Source: Delphinapterus leucas (taxonomy: Eukaryota > Chordata > Mammalia > Artiodactyla > Monodontidae). Taken from it: a stretch of DNA of 64,000 nt. The translations under genes were made by a program, and so were the position numbers. Location: contig NW_022098050.1 in assembly GCF_002288925.2 (NCBI RefSeq), positions 8,745,322-8,809,321 of the forward strand, written 5' to 3'. How positions within the stretch are numbered: position 1 is the stretch's first letter; each line of letters begins with the position of its first letter. Shown here in pieces: positions 1 to 12,640 of the stretch. The notes below the pieces were generated by a model. The model was given only the letters and a program-made list of their open reading frames with translations, was not told the origin of the DNA and ran no database searches.

Positions 1-1404
1 CCTACTTTTTATAGAGAGTGAATGTTCTGAAACTTATTTTATAAGACTATTATAAAACACTGATATCTAAACTGGACAAAGACAGTATGAGAAAGTAAAA
101 GTATAGGCCTGTTTCCTATATGAACAAAGATGGGAAAATCCTAAATAGAATACCTTCATCTACCAAAATACCTATGACCTTAATGGTGAAATATTAGAAA
201 TAACTCTTTTAAAATCAGGAAGAAGATAAGGATCCCTGCTATTACTACTTATCTTACATATTACATTGCAGCTGTTAGCCAAAATATTATAATAAGAAAA
301 ATAGAAAGAAATCATATAGATTAAAAGGGAAGAAGCAGGTCTGTCATTATTTACAGTTTATATGATACGGTCCAAAATAATATCCAAAAGACACTACATA
401 TTCTGAGGACTCAAGAGGGAAAATGAGACCAGCATACATAAAATAAAATACAAAAATCAATAGCATTCATATACACCAGCAACAACCAACTGGAAAATGT
501 AATTCTAAAATTAAAAGGCAATATTTGCAATGACAACAAAACTGTACAGTATTATAAAACAAGATACACTATATTCAAAGATGGGAAATCTCTATTTCAT
601 AGTGACAGCAGTTCTGCCCCCTAGTTAGTCTATAAATTCAACACAATTCCAGTCAAAATCCAATCTGGCTTTTTAAAGAACTAGAAAGTGGTCATAAAAT
701 TGATATGGAAAATTAAAAGCCTAAGAATAGTCAGAAGAAGAAAAATTAGAACCCTGCTCTATATCACAACTTATGATGCCATAGTAACAAATTAAAACAA
801 GTGGTACTAGCCTATGGCTAGACAAGTAGACAAATTTAACAAAATAGAGAGCTTAGAAACAGATTCATATGGATATGGGACTATGAAATATGTCAGATGT
901 GTCAGTACAAACCACTGGGGAAAAAAGGATAGACTTAATGCATGGTGCTGGAACAACTGGAAATTCATATGGTATTCATAATTTCTTAAAGAGGATGCAA
1001 AATTCACTAACTATAATGGAAAAAAGCCCATAAATTTATCTACAATTAAAAATTTAAACTTCCACATGACAAAAGACACAATACAGGAAGTGAATAGAGA
1101 AGCCAGACATAGAATACATCTGCAATGCACATAACCAAGAGAGCACTTGCATGCAAAATGTATCAAGAACAAAGACTTTAAAAAAGACTTAAATCTCAAC
1201 AAAAAAATGAGCAATGTGCAAAGGATGAAAATATAAATTGATGCTTCCACTTTCTAAGAAAAATTTAACAATCCTTAGTGAAGTTGAAGATACAGCTTAT
1301 AGCCTAGCAATTCTACTTCTAGGCTCCTATTCTAGAGAATCCACAGAGACATGCACAAGGATGTTCCCTTGCAGCTGTCTGTAATAGCAAAATGGCTGTT
1401 CATA
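1..1404 (+). mobile_element. Old LINE-1 (L1M) fragment, ORF2 and 3' part
   Basis: Diverged LINE-1 sequence in sense orientation. Around 640-1100 it has the ORF2 end motifs: the 'attccagtcaaaatcc' block, 'ggtgctggaacaactgg' and 'gtgaatagagaagccagac'. No reading frame survives. The element is cut by an LTR at about 1405 and resumes at about 1883. Confidence 0.8.
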
Positions 1405-1882
1405 AGTACAGGAGACTGAAGAATGATCCCCAAAGATATCAGGTCCTAATCTCCGGAACCCGTGAATGTGACTGTACATGGAAAAAGGGTCTTTGCTAAT
1501 GTGATTAATTTAAGATCTTGAAATAGATTACCCGAGATTATCCTGGATTATCCAGGTGGGCCTTAACAGCCATCACATGTATCCTTATAAGAGAGAGAGA
1601 GATTTCTCTCATGCACGCACGCACGCACGAGGAGGAAGCGATGTGAAGGCAAAGACAGAGGTTGGAGTAATACCACAAGCCGAGGACTGCCAGCAGCCAC
1701 AGAAACTGAAGAAGAAGGGATCAGATTCTCCTAGAGGCAGCATCACCCTGCCAGCTCCTTTATTTCAGCCCAGTGATACTGATTTGGGACTTCTGGCCTC
1801 TAGAACTGTGAGAGAATAAACTTCTGTTGTTTTAAGCCACCTAGTTTGCTTTTGTTACAGTAGCCACAGAAAACTAACATAA
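1405..1882 (+). mobile_element. Solo LTR, probably MLT1-type (ERVL-MaLR)
   Basis: Contains 'gggtctttgctaatgtgatt', 'attatcctggattatccagg', 'ttataagagagagag', and an end with 'agaactgtgagagaataaa', 'gttgttttaagccac' and 'gttacagtagcc'. These are MLT1-like LTR signatures, with AATAAA near the 3' end. It interrupts an older LINE-1. A short (GCAC)n stretch lies at 1613-1629. The ORF across 1556-1819 is incidental. The subfamily name is from memory. Confidence 0.65.
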
Positions 1883-2330
1883 TAAGAAATTGGTAAACTG
1901 TAGTTTATTCATAAAATGAAATACTATAAAACAATGAGAATAAATAAACCAGAGCTACATGTATTGACACGGAAATAACTCAAAATCATACGTTGATCGA
2001 AAATAGCAAGTCACAAAAGGATACAGTGTTTACCATTATGTACATTTTTAAATGCACAAATGATATTGTAAATTGTTTATGGATACATATATATGTGGAA
2101 AAAATTAAGCATGGGTATTATATATACATCTTGATACTGGGAAGGGAAAGAGATGCTGAGGGAGCAGGCATTAGCTGTATATCCACTTCTTACTTAATTT
2201 TTAAAAAGAGAGATAAAAAGAAAATGTAGAAAAAATGTTAACTTTTATTAATTCTGGGTAGTGGGTATATAGTGTCTTTCAGCACATTTTGGTATAGTTA
2301 AAATTTTAGTAATTACACTTCCATTTAAGT
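1883..2330 (+). mobile_element. Old LINE-1 fragment, continuation of the 1-1404 element
   Basis: Reads as the L1M 3' untranslated region: 'gaaatactataaaacaatgag', 'cagagctacatgtattgaca' and 'ctcaaaatcatacgttgatcg'. It continues the same strand and position in the element as 1-1404, so the LTR at 1405-1882 is a later insertion. Confidence 0.75.
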
Positions 2331-2339
2331 TTTGAAAGA

Positions 2340-2455
2340 GAAAATATCAGATTTGGAATCAAACAGATTTAGGTCTGAATCCCAGCTCTGCCCCGTGACC
2401 TTGAGCTGATTAATGAGTCTGCCTTGCAGGGTTATTTGAAGGATGAGACGAGTTT
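2340..2455 (+). mobile_element. MIR SINE fragment
   Basis: 'ggaatcaaacagatttaggt', 'gaatcccagctctgcc' and 'gtgaccttgagc' follow the MIR core, with the 'cagggttatttgaaggatgag' tail. It is diverged and truncated. Confidence 0.65.
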
Positions 2456-2935
2456 TATATAATTGTCTAATACAACCTCAAAGACTAATAGCAAAGTATA
2501 CCAGGTGGGAAAAGACTGAGGCCTATGAGAAAGCCTAGTCCTGATGGCCAGGAGAATTATATACAGCATTGTTTCCAAAATTGTTTGATCGAGCAGCACC
2601 ACACCATTGAAAAGTTTTTGAGCAGTCACCCTCAATTTACCACTTAACAGTAATATGCTTATGCTATCGTACTTTTATATATAATAAAAGATATGCAAAA
2701 TAATTTAAAGGGCTAAATGAAGATAAATGTAAATCATGGGAAAATAAATATGAATAATGGAAAAGACCATTTTCCATTAGAATGGAAAATAACAGATAGA
2801 TCATCAATCCAGCCTCTTCCTTTTACAAGTAAGGAAATGAAATCCCAACAGGTAAAGTGACCTGGTCACCATTACAGGCACAGAACTCATTCTGTGAGGC
2901 TTCATGAAAATACAGGCAAACACTCTAAACAAAAT
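2456..2935. other. Stretch without a gene
   Basis: AT-rich sequence. A CORE-SINE-like piece may lie at about 2765-2890 ('tcatcaatccagcctcttcc', 'aggtaaagtgacctggtcac'). Nothing else is recognised. Confidence 0.4.
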
Positions 2936-4640
2936 TTTCACAGATTAAATACAACAACTATAAAAGGGCAAACAACATCATGACCAAGTGAAATTTATCC
3001 CAGAAATGCAAGTTTTAACATTTGAAAATCAATCAATGTAAGTTATTAAATTAACAAACTAAAACAAAAAACTAATCCGATCATTTCGACAGATGCAGAA
3101 AAAGGACTTGACAAAATCTAACACTCAACAATATAGGAATAACAAGGAACTTCCGCAACCTGATAAAAGACAATTACCAAAAACTCTTAACTAACATTAC
3201 ACCTAATGTTAAAAGATTAACATTTTAGGAACTAATTTTAGGAACAAGAGAATGATGTCAAATGAATCCAGTTTGGAAATAAAGAAGTAAAACTGCCTTT
3301 ATTCTCAGATGACATGACTGTCAACATAAAAAACCTGATGGAATAAAAAAGAAAGCTATTAGGACAAATAGGTGAGTTCAGCAATGTATCAGGATATAAG
3401 ATCAATACACAAATATCAATCCTATTTATATATACTAGCAATATACAATTGGAAATTAAAATTAAAAACAATACAATTTACAAAAGCATCAAAAATATGA
3501 AATGTTCAGGGATAAATCTGACAAGAGATGTGCAAGCCCTGTACCCTGAAAACTATAAAGTATGTCTGAGACAAATTAAATTCCAAATAAATGGAGAGAT
3601 ACACCATGTTCATGAGTCAGAAGGCTCAATGTTGTCCACAAGTTTATCTATAGATTTAATGCTATTGCAGTCAAAATCCCAGCAGGGCTTGTTATATAAA
3701 TTGACAGGCTGATTTCAAAGTACCAAAGGAAATACAACAACCTAGTATAGCCAAAATAACTTTGAAAGAGAAGAACAAAGTTGGAGAACTAATACTACCT
3801 GATTTCAACATTTATTATAGAGATTCATTAATCAAGAAAGAGTGGTATCAGTGACGAGACAGACAGATCAATGGAACAGAACAGAAAAAGGCTCATCATA
3901 TATGGACACTGATTTTCAACAACAGTTCTAAGGCAATTCAGTGGAGAAATGATAGTGTTTTTTTCAACAAACGGTGCTGAAAAAATGCATATCTACATAT
4001 AAACCAACAAATAAAACTTCAATCCTTATTTCACACCACAAACAAAAAATTAACTTAAAGTGAATCATAGACCTGATTGTAAAACTATAATGCCTCTAGA
4101 AGAAAACTTCTGTGACCTTGAATTAGTCAAAGATTTCTTAGATCTAATTCCAAAATCATGATCCATAAAAGTAAATATTGATAAATTGAACTTAATCAGA
4201 ATTTAAAACTTTTTCTCTTCAAAAGATACTTTTTTAAGGGAATAAAATCACAAGCCACAGACAAATATATTTGGCAAGCATATATCTGATAAGGGACTTG
4301 TATCCAGAATAAATAAAGAACTCACAAAACAGGAACAAGAAAACAAAAAACTCAAAAAATGTTTGGGAAAAAGACCTGAAATCTCCTCTGGCTTCACCAA
4401 AGATTTATGGATGGCAAAGCAGCTCATGAAAATATGTTTAACATCATTAATCATTAGGAAAACTCAAGTAAAAACAACAATGAAATACTACTACTCATCT
4501 ATTAGGATGGCTAAAATTAAACAAATGGACCATACCACGTGTGGTAAGCATGTAGAGGAATTGGAACTCTCAAAGACTCTTGGTAAAAATGAAGATGATA
4601 CAATCACTTTAAAAAAACAATTTGGGAAGTAAAAAGCTGA
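2936..4640 (+). mobile_element. Old LINE-1 ORF2 fragment
   Basis: Sense-strand LINE-1 ORF2 remnant: 'atcatgaccaagtgaaattt', 'cagaaaaaggacttgacaaa', 'acctgatggaataaaaaaga', 'agggataaatctgacaagag' and 'gatcaatggaacagaacag' follow ORF2 order. Many stops and indels are present, so it is not coding. The end near 4640 changes to sequence resembling the 5' part of another LINE-1. Confidence 0.8.
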
Positions 4641-6349
4641 AGAAACTGAAAAATCAACAATTCTTCTTAGATCCATCTGAGAAGGGAGGTCACTGGGCAA
4701 ACCACTGTCCCTCAAACTGGAAAGACAAATAGACACTCAGATACGGAGAATCATGACTTATCAGAGCAGAAACCCACAAGCAGAAACCTCGGTGGGAACC
4801 AGTAGCAGGGTAGGAAAATCTGAACTGTAACTGATGAATTTCTGGAGGCTCCATGTGGACAAGTCTAAGAGATAAAAACTCCTGGGGAGGCCAGTCATCA
4901 AGGGAGCCCCAAACTTGTATGAGCTTTATCTCCAGGAGCTTTACCAGGTTCTCACAGTGAATATCAAGGAAAAATTCTCTCTGGCTTCTGGCAGGAGAGG
5001 AGAAAAGTAACCAGTTTGAAATGTGCAAGAGCATTCTGTTCTTCTTAACAACGCCCGCCTTCAAGGGAAACCATTTTACCAATGGGGTTTTATCAGAGCC
5101 TAACCCACCCGGGGAAAGGGAAGTACTCAACTCCAGCCCCCTCGAGCCTTACACATAAGGGAAGGGAAATACCCAAATCTAGCCCCCTCCGGCCATCCTA
5201 TCCCACGTAGAGGGGTGAGGGAGGAAACTAAAATGTACTTATGAAGTTCACAGTTGAGGGACACAGGCACACTAAAAAGACTGAAGCCTAATCATAGCGA
5301 GAGAGAACACTTCTCCCCCGACACCTTACCACCACATCACCAAAGGCTTATTTACCAGAGTTTCTTTTATCTAGTACATCATGTCTGGTTTCAGCAAAGA
5401 GTTAAAAGGCATACTAAAAGGCAAAAAACATAGTTTGAAGAGACAGAGCAAGCATCAGAACCAGACTCAGATATGGCAGGGATGTTGTAATTATCAATCT
5501 GCAAATTTAAAACGACTATGATTAACATGCTAAGGGCTCTAATGCAAAAAGCAGACAACATGTAAGAATAGATGGATAACAGAGAGATGGAAATTCTAAG
5601 AAATAATCGAGAAGAAATGGTAGATCTCAAAAACACTACCAGAAATGAAGAATGCCTTTGATGGGCTCATTAGTGTATAGCTGAGGAAAGCATCTCTGCA
5701 TTTGAGGATAGAAACATCAATAGAAACGTCCAAAACTGAAAAACAAAGAGAAAAAAGACTTAAAAAATGGAACAGAATATCCGAGAAATTCTGGAAAACT
5801 ACAAAAAGTTATAGCATATGTGTAATGGGAATACCAGAAGGAGAGGAAAGAGAGAAAGGGACGGCTGAAATACGTGAAGCAATACGAATGAAAATTTCCC
5901 CAAATTAATGTCAGACACCAACCATGGATCCAGGAGCCCAGCGAACACCAGGCAGGATAAATGCTCCCCCGAAATTACACCTAGGCACATCATATTTAAT
6001 CTGTAGACAGTCAAAGATAAAGAAAAAAAATCTTGAAAGAAGTTAAAGGGAAAAAAATACCTTACCTATAGACAGGCAAAGATAAGAATTACATCCTATT
6101 TCTCCTCAAAAACCATGCAGGCAAGAAGAGGGTGATGTGAAATATTTAAAGTGTTGAGAGAAAAAAAAACAAGCTAGAATTCTGTATCCTGTGAAACTAT
6201 CCCTCAAAAGTGAAGGAGAAATAAAAATTTTCTCAGACAAACACATACTGAGGGAATTTGTTGCCAGTAGACCTGCCCTCCAAGAAATGTTTAAAAGAAG
6301 TTCTTCAGAAAGAAGGAAATTGATATAGATCAGAAACTTGTATCTATAT

Positions 6350-6832
6350 AAAGAAAGAGCATTAGGGATTGTTAGGGAGTTTGGGATTGAAGTGTACACA
6401 CTGCCATATTTAAAATGGAGGGCTTCCCTGGTAGCGCAGTGGTTGAGAGTCCGCATGCCGATGCAAGGGACGCGGGTTCGTGCCCCGGTCCGGGAAGATC
6501 CCACATGCCGCGGAGCGGCTGGGCCTGTGAGCCATGGCCGCTGAGCCTGCACGTCCGGAGCCTGTGCTCCGCAATGGGAGAGGCCACAACAGCGAGAGGC
6601 CCGCGTACTGCAAAAAATAAATAAATTAAAATGGATAAGGACCTACTGTATAGCACAGGGGTCTCTATTCAGTATTACATAACAACCTAAATGGGAAAAT
6701 AATTTGAAAAAGAATAGATACATGTATATGTATAACTGAATCACTTTGCTGTACACCTGAAAACTATCACGACATTGTTAATCAACTATACTCCAATATA
6801 AAAGAAAAAGTTAAAAAAAGAAAGAGCATTAG
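6350..6832 (+). mobile_element. Young 5'-truncated LINE-1 with target-site duplication
   Basis: Perfect 16-bp direct repeats AAAGAAAGAGCATTAG at 6350-6365 and 6817-6832 bound a LINE-1 3' end. The tail reads 'gataaggacctactgtatag', 'gtatatgtataactgaatc', 'actttgctgtacacctgaaa' and 'caactatactccaatataaa', the cetartiodactyl-type L1 3' UTR. The same tail occurs at 52669-53029. A CHR SINE is inserted inside it. Confidence 0.85.
6410..6635 (+). mobile_element. CHR-type tRNA-derived SINE, nested in a LINE-1
   Basis: 10-bp duplications TTAAAATGGA at 6410-6419 and 6626-6635 flank the SINE (6420-6625). It has the tRNA-like head with A box (gcgcagtggttgagag) and B box (gggttcgtgcc), a GC-rich body ('gccatggccgctgagcctgc') and an A-rich tail with AAAT units. 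ORFs on both strands here are shadows of the SINE. Confidence 0.92.
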
Positions 6833-7440
6833 AAAAGGAATAAGTCGATAAAAAACTTATTTTTCTTAAGTGATCTAACATATATAATTTGTTCAAAATA
6901 ATAGCAACAATGTATTCAATTACGTGCATATACATGTATATGAACATATAGATGCTTCTGTATAAGTGAAATGAATGACCATGATGTTATTATAAGGTTT
7001 CCTCACTATTCATGAAGTGGTATAGTGCTATTTAAAAGTGGACTTGGAATAACTGTAAACGTGTACAGTATTGCAAACTCTGGGGCAACCACTAAAAAAG
7101 ATGCCATTTATAATGGCACCCAAAGTATGAAATATCCAGGGGAAAATGTAACAAAAGATGTAAAAAAAACCTCTAAAACAACAACAAAAAATACCAGTTT
7201 GGTAGTTTCTCAAAAAGTGAAACATATGCCTACCGTATGGTCCACACATTCCACTCCTAGGTATTTACTCAAGAGAAAGCATTATTCCCGTTTTGGGGGT
7301 AGGGGAGGTGTGAGGGGGCAGGTGTGATGGAACTGTTCTGTAACTTTATTGCGGTGGCAGTTGCACAACTCTAGGAATCTGTCACAATCATAGAATTGTA
7401 CACCAAAAAGAGTGAATGTAAATTTAAAAATAAATTAGTG

Positions 7441-7855
7441 CTTAAAAAAATCAAATGTGTTCTTGGAAAATGAGACCACATCTTCTTCGGATGTAAAACG
7501 TATCTAAATTCACAAAAGCCTCCACCCCCACCTCACCTGGCTCAGTTCGGGTAGAAGAAGGAAATTTTACTACTATTCTTCCAGATGGAAGGTACACATA
7601 CTAAGACTTATTTCTTTACTTTTTTTTCCCAACCCAGCATATTCTGTGTTCTAACTGATGTGGAGGTCTTTTCACAGGAGCAACTTCCAAGATGTGGCAC
7701 AGCATTTCTCCACCTCTGCAGTTAAAGAACTGGGAAGCCAGGACTCTGAGGCACTAAAAGAAATCAGACTGTTTCTCAAAAAATTAAAAATCGAATACTT
7801 AATTTGAGGGCTGCATATTTTCAGTATTCTAATTCCCCAAAATGTGTTGGTGCAT
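7441..7855. other. Stretch without a recognised element
   Basis: AT-rich, no gene, no repeat I can name. A T-rich tract is at 7619-7627. Confidence 0.4.
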
Positions 7856-8395
7856 GCTGCTTCAGTTAATATTGTTGTTTAACAAATTACCCTAAAAATC
7901 AAGTGCTTAAAGCAACTCTTTTGTTATGTTCATGAATTCTGTGGGTCAGGAATTCCGACAGGGCACAGAAGAAGGTCTGGAATTTCAACTTGGGTGATTC
8001 TGTAACTGGGGGCTTGAATTATGTGAAGGTGTCTTTGCTCATAAATCCAGTGCATGGCAAGGGCCATCAGCTGAGATTTCAGTTTGGGCTGTCACTTGAA
8101 TTACCATCTACAAGTGGTTTCCCCATGTAGCTTGGGCTTCTTCATAGCATGGCAACCTCAAGGTGGTAGAACTTCTTACACGGTAGTACAGGGTTCCAAA
8201 AGTAAGTGTCACGTCATACAATGTAGAAGCTGCATCATCTTTTCTGAACTGGCCTCAGCTGTCTCACACAGCATCACTTCTGTCGCATTCTATTGGTTAC
8301 AAGTGAAGCACAAAGCCACTCAAGATTCAAAGGGAAATGGCATAGACCCCACCTCTCCGTGGAGCGAGTGTCAAGTTCACATGTTGGACACTGCT
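7856..8395. mobile_element. Old interspersed repeat, family unresolved
   Basis: Contains 'gttgtttaacaaattaccc', 'aattctgtgggtcaggaatt', 'attctattggttacaagtga' and 'aagccactcaagattcaaag', an order seen in a common mammalian repeat that starts with 'ctgtaacaaattaccacaaa'. I cannot assign its class (LTR or DNA transposon) from memory. The ORF at 8084-8476 falls in it and has no recognisable product. Confidence 0.5.
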
Positions 8396-8830
8396 GCAGC
8401 CATCTTTGAAAAATACAATCTGTTATACATGTGTAGTATACAGTTTCCTTCAGTTAACAAGATCATTGGTATCTAGCATTCCTCAGTTAACTGGGATATT
8501 AATGTAGTGAGAATATTTCAATCCTCAAGAAGTGGGAATGTACTACATAAGGAAACTGGTGGAGGTATAAAAGATCAACATTTCAGTTTCTTTTGCAAAG
8601 GAGAATTTGCAATTTTAATAGTCAAAACTAAGTCACAGAACAAGAAGAAAATGAATGGGGAAGACACTGTCACTAATTTAATAAAAATTTGAAAAAAATT
8701 TTAAACTCTTCCATTTCAAAATTATATTTTAAAGCTCTGGAATTGTTTTACTTCAATATAAAATATTCTGGCTTATAATAGAAAACTTTGGAATAAGCAT
8801 TTTAAGAATTTAAGTAAAATAAACCTGCAT

Positions 8831-10260
8831 ACTGATCCCACAGCATATATAAAATTTAATTTGAGATGAATCATAGACTTAAAAGTAAAAGCTAAAATCA
8901 TAAAGCTATTAGAGAAAAACATAGGAGTCTATCTTGGTGACTTTGAGGCAGCCAAAGACATCTTAAGCAGAAAGCAATAACCTTAAAAGAAAAGACTGAC
9001 AATTTGGACTTCATCAAAATTTAAAATATATACAGTATTCATCAAAGGACACCACTGAGAAAGTGAATAGGGAAGCCAGAGACTGGGAGAAAAACATTCG
9101 CAAAACGTGTATCTGACAAATGACTTGTATCCAGGAAATATAAAGAATTCCAACAACTCAATAATAATACAACCAACCAACCAATAAAAATTGGCAAAAG
9201 ATCTGAAAAGACACTTCACACACACACAAAATACAAACAGCCAATAAACACATGAAAAAAAGTGCTCAACATCATGGGTTGTCACGAAAATGCAAATTTA
9301 ACTACAATGGGATAGTACTACATGTCTACCAGATTGCTTAAATTAAAAAGCCTAATAATAGCAAACGTTGGCAAGATTGTGAAGCAATTTGAATCCGTGT
9401 ACGTTGTTAGGGGAAATGTAAACTGGTATAACCTCTTTTGGTAAAAGGTCTGCCAGTTTCTTAAAAAAACTAAACATACACCTATGTGCTAGCAATTCCA
9501 TTCATAGTTATGTAACCAAGAGAAAGAAAACTATGTTCACAAAAATATTTGTACAAAAATGTTCAGAGCAGGTTTATTTATATTAGCCAAAAGTTGGAAA
9601 TAACCCAGGTGTCTATCAGCAGGGGAAAGAATAAACAAATTGTGGTATTCTCATACAATGGAACACTACTCAGCAATATGAAGGAATGAATTACTGATAC
9701 AGTCAACAATATGGATAATTCTCAAAATCATACTTAATAAGAGAATCCACAAAAGAATATATGCTGTATAATTTCATTTATATGAAATTCTAGAACAGGG
9801 AAAAAGCCATTTACTGTGAAAAAAATCAGAAAAGTGGCTGCCCCTTGAATGGGGGATGTGGGCAGGGACTGACTAGGATGGGGTGTGAGGGAACTTTCTG
9901 GGTGACGGTAATGTTGTACATCTTAATAGGGATTTGTGTTGCACAGGTGTATGCATTTGTCAAAATTAAGCAAATGTATACTTAAGGTTGATGCATTTTA
10001 TTGAATATAAATTTTACATCAAAAGGAAAAAATGTAAATAAATGGTAAGCGTGCTGATATATTTAGAGGGAAGTAATTGATGTCTGTGATTTTCTTTGAA
10101 ATGCACCAAAGTTAAGATGGATTGATGGATGGAGAGAGGGGTGTATGAATGGAGAGATGCATGATAAGGCAAATAATAGTAAAATATTAATGATTCAATC
10201 TAAGTGGGGAAAATAAATGGGTAAGAATTTGTTGCTAATTTGACAAGAATTTGAAAATTA
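8831..10260 (+). mobile_element. Old LINE-1 3' half
   Basis: Sense-strand L1M sequence: 'ttagagaaaaacataggagt', 'ggacttcatcaaaatttaaa', 'cttgtatccaggaaatataa', 'gaacactactcagcaatatg' and 'caatatggataattctcaaa'. The 3' UTR runs to about 10260 ('gatgtctgtgattttctttg', 'agatggattgatggatgg'). It is non-coding. Confidence 0.82.
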
Positions 10261-10375
10261 TAAAAATGATTCCATCCCCAATTTAATTGCGAAGCTCTGG
10301 AATTCTGTAACATAAATATAAAATATTATGGCCCATAATAAAAGAATTTTAAGTAAGCACATTAAAATTATTTGA

Positions 10376-10789
10376 CTCTAATCAATAATCAGAGTAGAGC
10401 ATCAAGTGGAACAACTCATACCCTGCTCTATGATTATGAGACTCTTGACTTCTGCTCTAAGCATTCTGCCAGCATTTGTCATTAGCTCTTTCTGGAAACT
10501 GAAGCAAGAAACGAAAAATGCTCAGTGCTCTTTGCCCAGGCTTTTTGGTTTTATTTGCTTGAGCTTTATTTATCTTTTTAATGTTTTTTCTACAATTGCT
10601 CATTGTTAAAAAAAAAAAAATCAAAGAATGAGGCAGCTTGGTGTGCAGCCTGCTAGGATTTCTTCAAAGGATACACAATCCCTGAACTATTTATATAAAT
10701 ATACATGCACATATAACCGTTAGACTTTTGGCATAAATAGGATCATATTATACAGACTTCTGAATTTTGCTTTATCTACAAAACAGCAT
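10376..10789. other. Stretch without a gene
   Basis: AT-rich intronic sequence with an A13 run at 10608-10620. No element recognised. Confidence 0.35.
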
Positions 10790-11155
10790 GATATATATAT
10801 GGTAGCCATTAGTGCTGTTTACCTAACATCTGGTTTCCCTCTTTCCTCTGAACATATGGGTGGAGCCATGTGACTAGTACTGGCCAATGAATTGAGAGTG
10901 TAAATGATATGTATTTCTTCCCAGCCGAGACTTATTGGGCTTGACCCTCCAAAGCTCTCTTCTCTCTCTGGTATATTCAAGGTAGTGGCTGTTCTGTCAG
11001 ATTCAGTCCCTGAGTGGCTACTGTGAACAAAGCTCCCTCTGACAACAACAATGGATACACAGAGTAAACAAGAAATAACCTTTGTTGATTTAGTTCCCTG
11101 AGATTTGGGGGTTCGCTATTACTGCAGCATTACTTAACCAATCCTGACTAACACA
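10790..11155 (+). mobile_element. Probable MaLR-like LTR fragment
   Basis: 'ggtggagccatgtgactagt', 'ctggccaatgaattgagagt', 'gttccctgagatttggggg' and a TAACACA end resemble an old mammalian LTR of the MLT or MER type. Family assignment is tentative. Confidence 0.45.
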
Positions 11156-11159
11156 TTGA

Positions 11160-12640
11160 ACATTTTCTCAAGTATGCATATTTGGCCTATCTCATTCTTT
11201 CTAATGGCTAAATAGTACAGTCTTAAACCAAAGAAGTAGAATTTATCCACCTACTCCCCTATCGTTGGACATTTGATTTTTCCAAATTTTTGCTATTACA
11301 AAGCTTGCTGCAATAAATATTGTGTGTGCACACACACACAGACACACACACATATCTATTACAATCCACTTGTCAAATTTTTTCTGAGTAAAAAGTTTCT
11401 AAACGTGCAATGACTAGGTAAAAGGGTCTAAGTATTAGATACTGCCAATTGCCCTCTAAAATGCTGAACCAATTTAAACTCCTATCAATAGAAAATGAAA
11501 GTACCTGTTATCCCACAGCTCATCTGGAGCCAGTTATGTTATTCTTTTTAAATGTCACCAATACAATAGGTGGAAATATTTCATTGTTGTTTCAGCTTGC
11601 GTGATTATTGGGCTTCTTTTCATAGGTTTAAAGGCTGCTTGTATTGCTTCTGAGAATTGTTTATTCCTGTCCTTAACCCATTTTTGTCTGTTGGTTTTAC
11701 AGTTTTTCATAAATCCTTAATGTCAATCCCCTGGTTCTTATACTGGTTGTAAATATTTTCTCTCAGTCTGTCCCTTGTCTTTTAAATTTGTTTACAGTAT
11801 TTTTTGCCTAGAGAAATAGAAAATTTTCCTGTAGTCAATACAGTCAACTTTTCCTTTATGGTTTTTGGAAACTGTGCCCTACCTACCACAAAATTAAAAT
11901 GTATTAAATGTTTCCTAATCAATTATCACTAAAACCTTTATTAATCCATTCATTGTCCACTGAATTGAGGATTTCTCTGTACCTTATAATAAAGTCCATA
12001 AAAATGAATCTTTTACGGGCTCTATACTCTGTTTCACTGGTATTTTAGTTTAATCCTCTATTAGTATATTACAGTGTTTTCAAATATCTATAAACTACGT
12101 AAATTCTAGTATCTTGACTGTAATATTCTTCCTTTTCAACATTTTTTTCAATCCCTGATTTTTCTTGAGGGACCTCAAAATCAATGAGCCAATTTCTCTC
12201 CCCTAACCCTGCAAAACAAAACCAAATCTAACAACAGCAACAACAAAAACTCACATTGTAAATTCTGATTAGAATTGCTTCAAATCTAGATTAATTTGGA
12301 CAGATTAGAATTTTTAAAATAGTGTCTTCCCATTCAGAGATATGATAAAATTTTGAAATTGTATTCATTTTAGTCTTACACATTTCTTGTCCAATTTATT
12401 CCCAGGTATTTCATAATTTTTGTTGCTATAGTGAATAGTACCCCCCCACTGCATAATATTTCCTGTTTATTACTAGTAAAACTATTGCTTTTTATGTAGT
12501 TTTCTTGTATTTAGCTACTTTCCTAAATATTCTTAATATTTCTAATCATTTTTAAATTGAGTCTTTTGGATTTTTAGATATAAAATCACATTTGGGTTCT
12601 AATTTAAAAATCAGTCTCCAGTTCTATTTTGGGCTATTTA
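11160..12640 (-). mobile_element. Old LINE-1 fragment, antisense
   Basis: Reads as reverse-complement LINE-1 3' sequence: 'ctaatggctaaatagtacag', 'ttatccacctactcccctat', 'tggacatttgatttttcca' and 'attttctctcagtctgtccc'. It is one of only two clear LINE-1 copies on the minus strand. A (CA)n tract lies at 11329-11351. Confidence 0.7.

Larger units (their letters stand above)
4641..7440 (+). mobile_element. Old rearranged LINE-1 with ORF1 remnant
   Basis: 5390-6330 is a degraded LINE-1 ORF1: 'aatgggaataccagaaggag', 'attaatgtcagacaccaac', 'cctaggcacatcatattta', 'gcaggcaagaagagggtgat' and 'aagaaatgtttaaaagaag'. It continues past a young insertion (6350-6832) into the ORF1-ORF2 junction ('gaagtggtatagtgctattt', 'ctggggcaaccactaaaaaa') and then jumps to a short ORF2/3' tail ending about 7440 ('gcacaactctaggaatctg'). 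The structure suggests an internally deleted or HAL1-like LINE-1. No ORF is intact. Confidence 0.7.

Noticed and set aside
6420..6500. tRNA gene candidates from A and B box matches
   Set aside because: They are heads of tRNA-derived SINEs (also at 21680, 47426, 52190, 57235) without a foldable complete tRNA or terminator arrangement.
6372..6656. Four overlapping ORFs of 67-94 codons
   Set aside because: They lie in a GC-rich CHR SINE; near-identical ORFs recur at 47386-47843, 52135-52425 and 57207-57472.
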